Source: Cloeon dipterum (lineage: Eukaryota > Arthropoda > Insecta > Ephemeroptera > Baetidae). Taken from it: a DNA stretch of 64,000 bases. The notes below the pieces were generated by a model. It made no database searches. It saw only the letters and a list, made by a program, of their open reading frames with translations, and was not told the DNA's origin. How positions within the stretch are numbered: position 1 is the stretch's first letter; each line of letters opens with the position of its first letter. Made by a program: the position numbers and the translations under genes. This document shows positions 45,997 through 58,800 of this stretch, in pieces. The stretch is from contig NC_088789.1 of the NCBI RefSeq assembly GCF_949628265.1, positions 5,696,886-5,760,885 of the forward strand, in the 5' to 3' direction.

Positions 45997-46596
45997 CTGT
46001 AACCGGTCAACTGCATTTGAATATTTTTAAGTGAATTAAATCATGGGTATTTTTTAGCTGTAAATTAACTATTTTAATATTGAAATTATGAAAAGAGTAA
46101 AAATTTTGATATCTTAAAAAAATGCCATTTTTATTTTCATCGAAATCGATCCCTATATTATGTATCACTCTTCTTTTCAGAAAACTCAGAAATTTTGAGA
46201 ATATACCATTATTTACTGTTTTAATAATTTTCGTTTGAATAGTTTCATTTTCTAACAGAAAATAAGTTTTACGTGTGTTATGGACAATGTACAAAACGAC
46301 TAAATTTCAAATAGTGGACTAACTATTACACTATTGTAGTCACATCCTCGTATTAAACGCACATATAGCGCCAAATCCGTTTGAATGGAATATTCCACAA
46401 TACATACACACCCCCTTCCTCCGCTTGCATAAACAAACAGCAGGCACCGTCTGTTTTGCCGGCAAAACAATCGCTCAACTAGAGTCAAAACTCGAAATAT
46501 TTACTAAACTCATGCTGCAAAATATTTGATCACGATTGAGAGGCCGGAGAAGGTTTTATTCCATTGTTTGGCAATCTGGCAGCTCCAGAGCAGACC
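45997..46596. other. Intergenic spacer between ABCH and APC1
   Basis: About 600 bp of mostly AT-rich DNA between two genes on the same strand. The last about 150 bp before the APC1 start are less AT-rich and must include its 5' UTR and promoter. No TATA box or other gene was recognised. Confidence 0.6.
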
Positions 46597-49500
46597 ATGA
46601 TAGCCGCCACAGATGTCCAGGTTGGTGCAGATCATCATACATATTTTTTTTCTAAACGCAAAATATTAATTTTTCATTGACAGGATTGGCTGCCGCATGG
46701 ACGCTCACTGGAACATCCCGGACAGTTGGCGGGTGTCTCTGGATCCGACGAACCGAATGACCGACTTGCGGAACAGCTCAGCAACATTGACCTCTCCGAC
46801 GCTGGAAAGGTAAATATGATACATAAATTTCAAAGAAACAAAAATCTGAGCTGATATATTGACACGCTTTATTTTTTTCAGGAATGGTGGTGCATTCGGG
46901 CTAGTCCAGATATAGACGGTGCTGAGGAGGAACTGTACATCAATGGCAGGACCGTGGTTTGGAGCCAAGGCGCGCATTCCCGATGGACGATCCTGCGTTC
47001 GTTTACCTCAGAATTCCCAGTCCATCTCACTTGCTGGGCCACCTTCAAGGATTCTCCCGCTCTGCACCAACTCCCCCTTCGCAACGAGACGACAGGTTGC
47101 AAAAAATTTGAAATTGATATTGGCTATAATCTATGCATAATTAATTATTTTTAGATGGCACCTTCAAGGCCATCTGTATCGTGGACACGCACAACATCAA
47201 CGTCTTCACCACGGACGGCCGGGACTACGTCGCCAGCTCTCCCTTCCCCATTTCCAAAATTTGGCCCATAAAAAATGGGCTCTTACTGGAAATGGAGGCC
47301 GACGTGCCAGCCAACTCAGAAATCTCCGCCATCCAATATCCGCTGATCTTTAGTGTCAACCACCCCTACGATGACATCAAGCCTGTCATGACCAAGCATG
47401 GCAGTGAGTTTCAGCTCAAGCTTCTCCGCTTAGTAAAAATTCCATATTGCAACTTTGGTTTCAGCTCGCATTGGTGCTGTTACGGATCCAGGACAAAGAA
47501 TTGTCTTTGCCAGTGAGGATCCATCAATATGTATGCTTTACGATTCAGTGGCTGGATCACACAGCGTCTGGACAGTTCGAGGTGCCACCCTTCAGGTACA
47601 TAGATGGGTTTTGATTTTTAATAGCATAAGTACTAATTAATATTGGGACGGATCACGGCACCGTTTTTTAGCTTGACCTTGAAACACTGTACAATGCTTG
47701 CCTTATGCCCAGCGTTGCCATTTTTCTCAAGGTTGCGTTGCCGTGATCCGCCCCATTGAATCCATTTTTTTCGATTTAAAATTATGATAAAAATGGGTTC
47801 AATTAAGTAGAAATTTGAAAGAAAACACAAAGGAAAATGATGTGTTAATTCAAATTTTCACTATTGAAATTTTAATAATTGTAGCTCTGGAAAATAGTAA
47901 AAGTTTATTTGTTAATTAGGAAAGCTTCACGCCAAGAGGGGCTGTTGAGCTGTCACTCACTGGTGAAAGCATTTTGAGCGGTCCATACCATGAGAATCCC
48001 CTGGAGACGATTGGTGCTTCGCCGATCCCATCTGCTCTGGCTGCCTCCAGCCCCGTCACCAGCAGAATAGATATGTAAGAATGAGTATTTCTCACTGACA
48101 CAAGTACTGATAGGGAGAATTTGTTTAGGCGTAGGTCTTCATACATTGCATCCCCGATGAGTCCGCCGCCAATGACCAGCTTAAACACCAGTCGGCGCAA
48201 CACGGTGACTGGGGTCTCGCCGTTCCATGCAAAGTATCCTGTTCTATCAGTGTTAATCAAAAGTGATAACTAATTCTTCTTGGATCAGGGCCAGCCCTTT
48301 CAACGCGTCTCGAAAATTCAGTCTAGCCGACAGCCTTGGAGGCTTGGGGACCCCGATTTCTGAGCGGCGCGAAACCATTGACTGCCGCTCGCCCCTGAAC
48401 ATGCCTGTTGACGTGCCTATGCAGCCGCTCTACCCAGAGGTGTGCCTCGAATTTCTCTGGTCAGAGTCTCCCAGGTAAGTCAAAATTTTAGGATTGAAGC
48501 TGTTGACGCGTGAACCAATTCTGTTTGCAGGGAGAGCAGTCGCAGTGGTGGCGCCTCGAAGGCGTTTTTGACCACAGACTTGGTCGGCCAGTCATACCTG
48601 TGTTACCTTGTTACTGGGAAACAAGAGCTCTTTCTTGTCAAGCTTGAGCAGACGAATAGTATGAAGCAGCTGATTTTCTGCACTAGAACCAGTATTCCTG
48701 CCAAAGACGCTGTGCCTTTATCTGTAAGTAGTGCTGAATTTACACCTTCAAACCTTCTTTAAAATTGCTTTGTACATTGATTGTCACGATTTCCCTTCAC
48801 TTAAAATTCGAATTAGAATAAAAATAAAGGATTTTCGAAAAATATAAAATGGATTTTTTTAGGAGCAAAAAAGCATTTTATATAAAATTAAATATCACAT
48901 ACTTCTCACATATTTGATGAATTGAATGAACAGTCCCAACCAATTTTATCTGCAAAATGTTTTTTCATATATATTAAAATAGAAACTTATCAACAGTATT
49001 TTCTAATATTAATAAAATAAATTATTAGGAATTGCCGATGATTGTGGTGCTAGACGTGTGCGGTGGCGTCACTCTCTACTCAGGCCCAGACGTCGTGTCC
49101 AAGGTCTTCCTGCCCAATTTGATGCCGATGCAGACGCCTGTGGCGACTAGGTCCTTCCACTCTCTGATTACATCTCCAGCTAGCTTCCACCTGTCTGAGA
49201 GCTCGTTCAAAGTGCGTAGGAGCAGTCTGCGCGCGGAAACAACCATGGAGGGCTCGTTGTTTGCCGACGCATCGTGCGTACTTTCGCCAGTGCCAAAGAC
49301 GATGAAAATGGGCACCTGCGCTAGTTTTGATGGGAGTCAGCTAAACACAGATGAGGTTTTGTGTCTCCGGGACGCCGCCAAGAAACGCGTCACCTTGGTA
49401 TAGTTTTGCATAAACATGATCAACGTGGACTTCAGTTAAAACTCACGCATTTATAGGAATTCAGCAACGGGCACATGGTTCGACTAGGTCTACCTGAGAT

Positions 49501-52500
49501 TCATACCTCATTGCTTGGTCAGTTATCAGTTATTTGAATTCACATTTTTAAATTTAGTTATTATCGGGGATTTAGTTAACTAAATATTTGTTTCATAGAT
49601 TAGTTAATAATGTGAAATTTTTTTTGGATGTTTGGTGTTTAACCATAGACAGTTGGTTCTCATTTTTGCTATTTGGAGCCAAATTATTTTCATTGACTTT
49701 TTGTTTTAAACTAATGCAAAGCTATGGTCGTTTCGTTAGATTTATTAAAATTTTCCATAAAGTAGCTGTAGTGCTTATACTAGCGCTGTGCACGCGAAAA
49801 TCTAAGAGTATATAAGTTCAATTATGGATATTAATTAAATTTTCTCGACTCAAAAATCACACCCTTAGGATTTTATCGTGTTTTTTACAGTGAGGAAATG
49901 CATTCAAACGCTGCGGATAGCTTTGAAGAGGGAAAGTGCCATGCAACTGCTGACCAAATGGTATTGCGCGAGAAACGCGCCAGGCTCCCAAGATATCACG
50001 GCAGAGACTGAGTGGCAGCTATTCTTGGCAGCGCTTCTTGGTATCTTATCCTAATCTCCTAGTATTAATATATTTTTACACCTTCTTCTCACGTTAGGCT
50101 TGATGGGCTACGAGGTGGAGAAGCTGAAAATTATCAAAAAGTACGATGCGAATTGCGCACCGCAGGAAAAGCGGAAAAAGAAGTCAGAGTCTGGGAGCAG
50201 GGATGACTGGAGCTGGGTCATGTCAAACCACCAAAAGGAACTGTCAGACATGTGCTCAGTGCTCAAGATAAGCTGCCCTGAGTTGTTTAGCATTGAATCA
50301 AATGCAACCGACGGCAGAATCAATACGCAGGCCCCGCTCTTCAAGGCATTTGAATCTATTCTCGCCTCCCTTCACCTCCTTTATGAAGTATTACGTTGCT
50401 TTTCATCGTGTCAAGTGCTTATAATTGAAAACGTTCTGTAGGAAATGAAACTGGACGTTCTGTGCAAATCAGACCTCCCTCAGCTTGCCCAGCTGCTGCA
50501 CTTGCTGGCCAGTGACTTAAAGGTGCCAATGTATATCGAGCACTATTGGAAGGACTACCCTCACTTGTGCCGTCCATACAATAGCCAGGTAACATACATT
50601 ACAAAGAAAATGAAATTTGCTGTCAACTGATTTCAAAGGAACGTCAAATGCAACCAAGCGACCTCAGTAAACTGACCCTAAAAGTGTCTGAGCCATCGTC
50701 CATAATGCACATGGTACAAACGTTTTTGGACTGTCCAAGTCGGCAGCCTCGACCGTACCCATATTTGGCAAATGTAAACGACTTGTCGAGAGATATTGTC
50801 CAAGTAAGGAAATTTTAGCAGGAATACCCAATCGTTTAATTTTAAACTAATTCAGCTGACCGCTCTGCTTACAATGGGCGTGAAAAATCCAAAAATTGAC
50901 CTGGAGCCGTTTGTACACTACAGCGGCTCATCGTTTTTGAGGAAAGAGTTGGAAAAGGAGAAAATTCCACACACAACAAGTGTCGCTGAAAGAGCCATTC
51001 AGTTGATGGTCCAAAGAAGTAAGAACAAACATTGTTTTTAATCCATTGAACATTTTCTATCTTCACCTTTAGATATTACACAAAGTGTGATTGAACGGCT
51101 GCCTGGAAGCATTGCTCTGCTGTTCATGTGCGCCTTGTCTGAGTGCCGAGAGAATCCTCCTCCAGACTGGTCCGAAGAGGCATTCAAACTAGTTGGAAGG
51201 GAAGACCTGGCGATCCTGTACCGAGGGGAGGCAATGACTACGCCGCACAAGCTACCCAACGTCCAGAAGGAGAACACAACTGAGGAGGTTGTGGATGGAA
51301 TGGAGGACTTGGAGCTGGAGGGCCTGCAGCTGCGCTTTCCCAAGGACCAGCGGGTGGCATCCGTGCGGCGTATGCTGCAGGCGGCCAAGCCAGTAAAGAT
51401 CACCGTCGTACAGCGGCCTGAAGTTTCAGACCATGACTACATTGAAGAGCAAGAGAAGCAGCTCCTCTCTTTGTGCACCAGAACTCTGGCCTTGCCAGTT
51501 GGAAGGTACCATTCAAACTTCTTCAAAATATTGTGCTCACGTTTTCTTTTCTCAGGGGAATGTTCACCTTGGCGTCTGTTGAGCCAGTCGTACTGGAGCC
51601 TCTTCCAATACCCAAGTTGTGTTTGACTGGCAGGTCCCCGGTCAGAGGAACGACTGTTGATTTGTCCCACATTGAAACTGTGGCCAACATGAATTACTGG
51701 CCTCTCTTCCACAATGGAGTAGCAGCTGGGCTCAAAGTCAGCCCCAACGCGCCAGGAATTGATTCCACTTGGATCGGCTACAACCGCCAAAAGGTTTGTA
51801 AAATATGTTTGCATTCTACAATATATTTAATATAATGTTTTATGGCAGTGATTTTTGCTAGGAATATTTTTTTTGTTCTACCCCTGTTTTACTTAAGTTA
51901 GTGAATAGCAGGGATTTTAATTTTCTTTTAATAATTAAAAATGTATATTCTCAATTAATACATTGCCCTTTTCCTTTTTGGTAGCTATTTTTCCTAGTGA
52001 AAAGCCGTCAGAAAAATAATCAGTTATTTTATTTGCCTTTATATAGGGAAGCGCTGACTCAACGACTGAGCACGCTGGCTTTTTGATGGCGCTTGGTTTG
52101 AACGGACACTTGAAAACGCTGAAAAACTTTAAAATATACGAGTACCTGAACAAGTGCCATGAAATGACCAGTGTAGGATTGCTTTTGGGTATTGCTGCCA
52201 GCAAGAGAGGTGTGTAACTCAACTCCATTGCCAGGGATTTTATCATTAACGTGAGGCTTCAGGAAGCGGCGACCAAGAAGCGTCTCAGGCGATCAGGACG
52301 ATTTGCCTGCACATTGAAGCGATGCTGCCACCAACCTCACTGGAGCTTAACATTGCCCAAAATATCCAGGTGGCCGCACTGCTTGGGCTTGGTTTACTGT
52401 ACCAAGGCTCAGCGCATCGACACATCGCTGAAGTTCTATTATCCGAGATCGGTAATACTTTTCAAACTCATGCAATGAGTGAATTATTTCTTGAACTGTG

Positions 52501-55500
52501 AAACTAATCAGGTCGCCCACCTGGACCTGAAATGGAAAACTGCGTGGATAGAGAATCGTACTCGCTGGCTGCAGGACTAGCCCTGGGCCTGGTTGTGTTG
52601 GGCCAGGGCAATGGACACATGGCGGGCCTCAAGGATCTCGCCATTCCTGACACCCTGCACCACTACATGGTCGGCGGGCACGTGCGACAACTTCCAGGTT
52701 CGCTCCCAATTATTTCCCATCTTAATAAAATTTTAACAAATAATACTGCAGTTTCCCAGAGGGAAAAGTACAAGAACCCAAGCTATCAGATCAGAGAAGG
52801 CGATTACGTCAATGTCCACGTCACGTGCCCTGGAGCCACATTGGCACTTGGAATGCTCTATTTCCGCACAGGCAATGAGTGAGTCATTTTTCGAGAGTTT
52901 AATTTTATTTTTTACAATTTTTAAAAAAGTTTCTTGGTTAAATACAACTTTTTATGAATATTTAGCATCAGAAAATTTTATTGAGCCAAGTTTTCTGTTT
53001 TCTGGAAAACAAATTGAAGTAGAATTGAGATTTTCCCTCTGCCAACAATTTTAAATTGAGTTAATCTTAAATTGGTTGAATATAATTAAAACCAGGCTTA
53101 AATTGGTTATTTATGAAATTTATGAAGATGAATTTTAAATTGTACTTGAACTCATAAAACTAAAATGATTGTTTTGGTGCTATGCCACACTTAATTATCG
53201 CTACTTAATTTGACATGATTGTAGTTTTGGTCTAGTGATGCCAAATTTAAATGAAATTTTCCCATCAGGTCTGTAGCGAGTTGGATGGAAGCTCCTGACA
53301 CGCAGTACTTACTGGACTTCATCCGGCCTGATTTCCTGCTGCTGCGGATTTTGGCAAAGGGCCTTATCATGTGGGACCAGATCGTGCCCAGCAAGGAGTG
53401 GGTCGAGAGCAACGTGCCAGAAACCATCCGTCCGTTCGCCTTATCCAAGCCGCAGCCTGGCACTGACCCTTCCATTGATCTGGAAACAATGAAGTATGAG
53501 CACCTTTTCCAACTAAAATCAAACTAATTTGGACATTCAGTCAGGCGTACTGCAACATTTTGGCTGGCTCCTGCATGGCCATGGGCCTTAGGTTCGCCGG
53601 ATCAGCGAACAACGAAGCCTATGAGACTTTGTTCTACTACGCCAACCACTTCATCTCGCTGCTCAGCAAGTCCATTGCTGAACTGGCTGGCAAGTCAACC
53701 GTCGAATCCTGCATCAATGTCATTGTTCTCTCCCTTGCCATGGTGAGTTCCACAACTTGACACATATATTTCCAGCTCGTTTTTTGTGAACCTTCAACTG
53801 CCATTATGGGTTCTGGAAAATTATTATAAAAACTCTATTTTTTAAATCAGCCACTAAATGCAATTTTCATATCAGCAGTATAATTTTATCAAATTTAAAT
53901 CTTGTATAACCTTGTAATATGTCCTTAAGTATCATTTCTCCAAAATTGGCTGGACTTCTGTAGTTTCCATAAAAAAAATATTTTCCTCTTAAAAAATATA
54001 AATATTGAAATTTGTAAACGATATCAGTGTGAGTTTGTTACAATTTTAAAAGTTAAAAATGCACAAATGATAAAAGATTTTGTATGAAATTGTTTTGTTT
54101 TATTAGGTTATGGCTGGCACTGGCGACTTAACAGTGCTGCGGCTGTGTAGATTCCTGCGTTCGCGTGTTGGGCCAACACAAGCGGTGGTCACGTATGGGT
54201 CGCACCTGGCCACGCACATGGCCATGGGCCTTCTGTTCCTCGGCGGCGGCCGCTACACGCTGTCGACGTCAGCACAGTCAGTCGCAGCCCTACTTTGCGC
54301 CTTCTTCCCCAAATTCCCTACACATTCCAACGACAACAGGTGAGTTTTTTGTCCTTTTATCAGGCAGGTAGGTCTTAAAATGATCGAATTTTCAGGTACC
54401 ACCTTCAAGCCTTCCGCCATTTGTATGTGCTGGCGGCGGAGCCTCGGCTCCTGCTTCCCCGTGATGTCGACTATTTTAAGTGCGACTACACCAGTCTGAA
54501 AATAGTCTACCTGGACACGCCCTGGTACAAGAACCAGCAAGTCGTCCTCAAAGCGCCCTGCCTGCTGCCAGAGCTGCATCTTATCAAGGAGGTGAGACAC
54601 AAGTAACCAATTTAACTTTTGACTTAAATTAGCTAGCACAGGAACTATATTTTATTAGTGATAAAAATGAGAAAACTGAACTGAAAAATAACTGAATCAA
54701 TGTTTATAGATTAATGTCACAGACGAAAGGTACTGGCCCATCACCTTTGAAAAAGGCCGCAACTGGAACCAACTGATGTGAGTGTGCTGCAAAGCTACGT
54801 TTTTTCCATTTTAACAAGTTATTCGCAGAAACTTGCTGAAAATGAACCACTCATTGCCCATCAAAAAGAAGGCAGGCTGCTTGTCTTACAAAGACGATCC
54901 GTCGGGCTTTAGGACCATGTTTGCCAAATCTCTCACGCATGAAAAGACAGTTTGTTGGTCTGCCAGGGTACGCACAAGATAAATCAAATATGTTAAATCC
55001 TCAACGACTTTATTTAGATGGATTCCATATTGGCCTTCTCGTCGCAAAATCCGCTGGTCGACTTCGCGGGACTGTTCCTCAAGGACGCACCTGGTGACAC
55101 TGACAAGGAGAGGGAACTGAAAGATTTGATCAAAACGTACACATATGACTGCTGCGTTCACGACAAGTCATCCCTGCTGCCAATTTTGCTGTCATTTCTT
55201 TTTGTGAGTCTGATGGAAACTCTGGAAAGCAATCGCTAATAGTTTCAATGAATCAAGGGCACCATTGATCTGGCAAACGGTGAGCCAGACACAAGCGTCA
55301 TCTGGCAGATCAAATTGCATTTGAAAATCGCTGAACATCTGTCCAAGACCTCCAAGCTCACGCCATTAATCTCAACAGAGATGGCAATTTCCATTGTATC
55401 AAGGACGCGTGCGGCATTGGACTCCCTGGAGTCTCGTAAGTTATTATGATTTTTCTGCGACTTTTAGTTTAATGATTTTAAAAGGTCTGAAACCTCACAT

Positions 55501-55762
55501 TGAAGACTACTCTAATGGTCGCACTCTGTCAACCACCGACAGCCATATTCTCAAGTGTCTTGCTGCTTACTTGGTATTCTATGATATCCCTACACCCCAA
55601 GTTCTTCAAGGTAAATGTTCAAATTTTCTCGTCCAAGCGTGTCGTTTATAGCCCTTACAACTTATTTCAGGAATCAAGAAACCATTCAACCCACTACACT
55701 TGCTAAATTTAGGATTCACGCCGTCAATGGCTCTAAAGCTTGGAAATTCGTATAAAAAATAA
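46597..55762 (+). CDS. APC1: Anaphase-promoting complex subunit 1 (APC1; shattered in Drosophila)
   Basis: Thirty-two exons join in frame to 1902 aa. The first coding exon is only 24 nt (46,597-46,620, MIAATDVQ); the next are 46,684-46,809, 46,882-47,095, 47,155-47,403 and 47,465-47,595; the last is 55,671-55,762. Other large exons: 49,029-49,397, 50,098-50,387, 51,073-51,505, 51,556-51,793. The N-terminal part (about 1-560) matches the APC1 beta-propeller region, with EELYINGRTVVWS, GRDYVASSPFPI and TSIPAKDAVP. A low-complexity Ser/Pro segment (RRSSYIASPMSPPP, about 323-335) lies within it and may be a phosphorylated loop. Residues about 1130-1600 carry the proteasome/cyclosome repeats (AGLALGLVVLG, HMAMGLLFLGGGRYTLS). 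APC1 is the largest scaffold of the APC/C ubiquitin ligase, which destroys cyclins and securin to start anaphase. Its stop codon is 55 nt from the stop codon of vir. Confidence 0.96.
47645..47754. mobile_element. Short MITE-like inverted-repeat element in an APC1 intron
   Basis: GGGACGGATCACGGCA at 47,645-47,660 is the near-perfect reverse complement of TGCCGTGATCCGCCCC at 47,739-47,754 (15 of 16 bases). Inside, GACCTTGA and CTCAAGGTT also pair, so most of the 110 bp can fold as a hairpin. It lies in the 324-nt intron after exon 5. There is no coding capacity. A non-autonomous DNA transposon remnant is the likeliest reading; clear target-site duplications were not found. Confidence 0.5.
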
Positions 55763-55763
55763 A
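55758..55763 (+). terminator. AATAAA overlapping the APC1 stop codon
   Basis: The hexamer shares bases with the TAA stop at 55,760-55,762. If used, cleavage would fall 10-30 nt later, in or near the 55-nt gap before the vir stop codon. Confidence 0.45.
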
Positions 55764-55817
55764 ACAAATTTAAATGGTTTTTCTAAGATAAAATCTTTTA
55801 ATTGCCATTGGTTAACA

Positions 55818-58800
55818 CTATCTTCTGTATGTGGGAGCTGGGGTTGCCATGAATCTGCCACTTCGGTCTGGCGCCATCGACCTTCCCCGCATGCGTTGTC
55901 TGGGCACAAGCAAATCCTGCGATTGCAAGATCAGTTAGTCTCGCCTTCTCCTAGTAGTAGTACAAGTAATTCAGATTCGTCACCTTGGCTGCGCGCATTG
56001 TTTGCTTGTTATAGCCAGTAGGTCCCGTCGGCTGCTGGCCGGCGCTCTCAAGGGCAAGGAAATCGTCAACGTGCAGAGATGGTGGTCGTGACGTGTTTGG
56101 TGGCCGCGATCGGAAAGTGTCTCCTCTTGATGATGGCACAGATCTTGGGAAAAGCAGTCTTCCTCGTATTGGAGCAGCTAGAAGCAAAAAGTTTGCTGCA
56201 TTTTCAAAACTGAATCAAATCTTTTGTTGGTAAATATAATTTTTGTTATATCCAATTACTATTAACACACTTAAAATCCCTTCTGATTTAGATTCAAAGT
56301 AATTTTTACCAGCAATGGGTGAAATTATTTATATTTCCATAGGATCCTTTGGGAAAATTGGGCTTTCGCTTCCATATTAAAAATAAAACTTACACATGGG
56401 TTTACGCACAGCCCTCTCCCTGGAGAGAGACACGTCGTTTTGACTTAGTCGCATGTCGTCTCCACGGTGCATACTGTTCAGTTTATCTATTTCCTGCGCC
56501 AGATTAACATCTGGCAGGGCGGCGGCCACAAGTTCAGCAAGGTCCAGGATTTTGAGGTGTTCTTTCGACTCTGGCAGCGTTGGCAGATCCAGTTCCGCTG
56601 GGGGCTCACTCTCCCTCGTCGGCTCTTGCAGCAAGAATTGCACGGGTAGTTGCTCTGCCACTGGCACCGTAGGAACTTCAGTCTCTAAAACTTTGTAATA
56701 ATTTTGTATTCATTTTATATTTGCAAACATCATTTTTGTATGAAGTTCAAATTCAATTTTTTGGCTTTAATTAATTAATAACAATTTAGTCTGATAGTCT
56801 GACAAGAAAAAACAAATAAACATATTTGTTGGTCACTGAGGAGAGAAACATTCTCAAAGCTAATCACAGAGTTGATTTAGCCTTTCAGCGATTCAACCCA
56901 ACTGGTAATTTTTTAATGTGAAAGAAGAAACATCATACCTGTTTCTAGGGGTAGGTCAGAAGCTTGAACGGCAGACGCTACTTTGAACAGGTCATTAATT
57001 TCAGGTCTCAGGTTGAGTTCATTAAGTCGGTTCAATGGATGATTTTCTTGATTGCCCACGTCACATCCGCATATTTTTGACAGTTGTGAAGGTGACGACT
57101 CAAACGACGGGTAGCACTTTTTCAAAAGCACGATTGTTCTAGAAAGCATTTCTTCCCGGTTGTCTTCTACTGCCACACAATAGCTGAACACATTCGACAA
57201 ACACTCGGACTTAGTTTCTAAACACCTGAGAAAAAATTAGTGATTATGATGCAAGAAAGGCGATAGTTATATAACTGACATTTTCACAAAGTGCAGTCCG
57301 ACTTCTGTACCAGAAATTAAATGCAAAGCGGAGAGTGCGGAAATTATGTCCTTGGAAAGGCTGCTTTTTTGTTCCTTTGTCAAAAATGCGATCAAGTCAA
57401 GCAGGCAATGGGAAACAGATTGGATAATTTCTCTGCTTGGAACGGACTGCCACTCGGACGAGAACACAGTCTCTTTCGGCTGGAAGAGATTGTCTACAAA
57501 CTGCAGAATGAGTTTCGTCTCCGTGTAGCGTTTGTCTAAAAAATAAACGAGTTAACATATATGTGCCTGCAAAGGAGTACTTTGGCTCACCTTGCACGTT
57601 CCTATGGATTACCCAATTGAAGAGCGTGATTAATCCGTTTTCCTCAGTTCCACCGGTGCGCAAGAGGTGGAGTAGAGCAATTTTCGGCGCACCCCGAGCG
57701 CTAAGAGCCGTCAATAGGCACAGCCTCCTTCGCGTAGAATCTGAATTGTAGTCCTGAAATCACGAAATTGATCCTGTGAGAGAAGATTATACAAATAGTT
57801 AGTTTAGTCTTAAATTAAAATTAAAATCACTGGGGGCTAGATTCACGCAAAGCGCTATTATGGCTTCAGCTGGGGATTCAGGCTCATGAAAATGTGGTTA
57901 AGAAACGAGTTATTAACAAAAATATGATATTATTAGCATATATAACATGAATTAATTATGCCGATTGGAGAAGAAAAGCACTCTTGAAACTCGTACAGAA
58001 AGCAAAAGAGCTCTAAATTGCTGACCGGCGCGAACCAATTCAAACGCGCATCTGGCCCCCAGTGGTTAAAAGTTATAAACATTTTTTATGTTGGAGCAAT
58101 AAAATCTAAATCTACTAGCAATAAGATTTGTTTGCTGCAGACTAACCAATTTGCGGTCCAATTTAATACTGGAAACCAAGCCTTCGACAACAGACTGCAC
58201 AACAATCAAGGCCAGACTGGGCCCCAAATCAGAAATGAGTCGGCAAATTTCGAGCATCTTAGTGGCGAGTTTGCGGACAGACGAGACGCCGAAGAGGTTG
58301 ATCATCTCGTGTATGGCGGAGGCGAGCGGGTGTAAGTGCGCTCCCCACAGCCGGTAGAAAGTGAGAATGCGCTTCTCATCGTCACTTCTTATCAGCCTGG
58401 TGCCGCAGACCGGCAGTGGTTTAGGCAGTAGCTTCGAAAGCAGGTCCAGCCCCGGCAGCACAGTGTTCGGCCGCAGCGAAATGTGCTTGAACACCTCGGC
58501 CGCCATCTGCGTCCAGGTACTCTTGGGTAGCTGTTCCTCTGAGCATGGCTGTGTGTACGCCATCAACGACTTCACCGTCAGCTGCAGACTCTCGTTCACG
58601 CTCGCAAAAAACGGTGTGTCGCTCCTATACGCGTGCAGCAGCTCATAGATGCTCAAAAGAGGTCCAACTGGTGTGAGATTCCTGAAATTAACTCGATTAA
58701 ATTAATGCTAAATGCTGATTTGTAGAAAAATGGTAGTTTTAGTGTTTCCAATTTTAAGCAGTATCTGTTGGTTGGATCCAAATTTGAGGGAAAAATAAAA

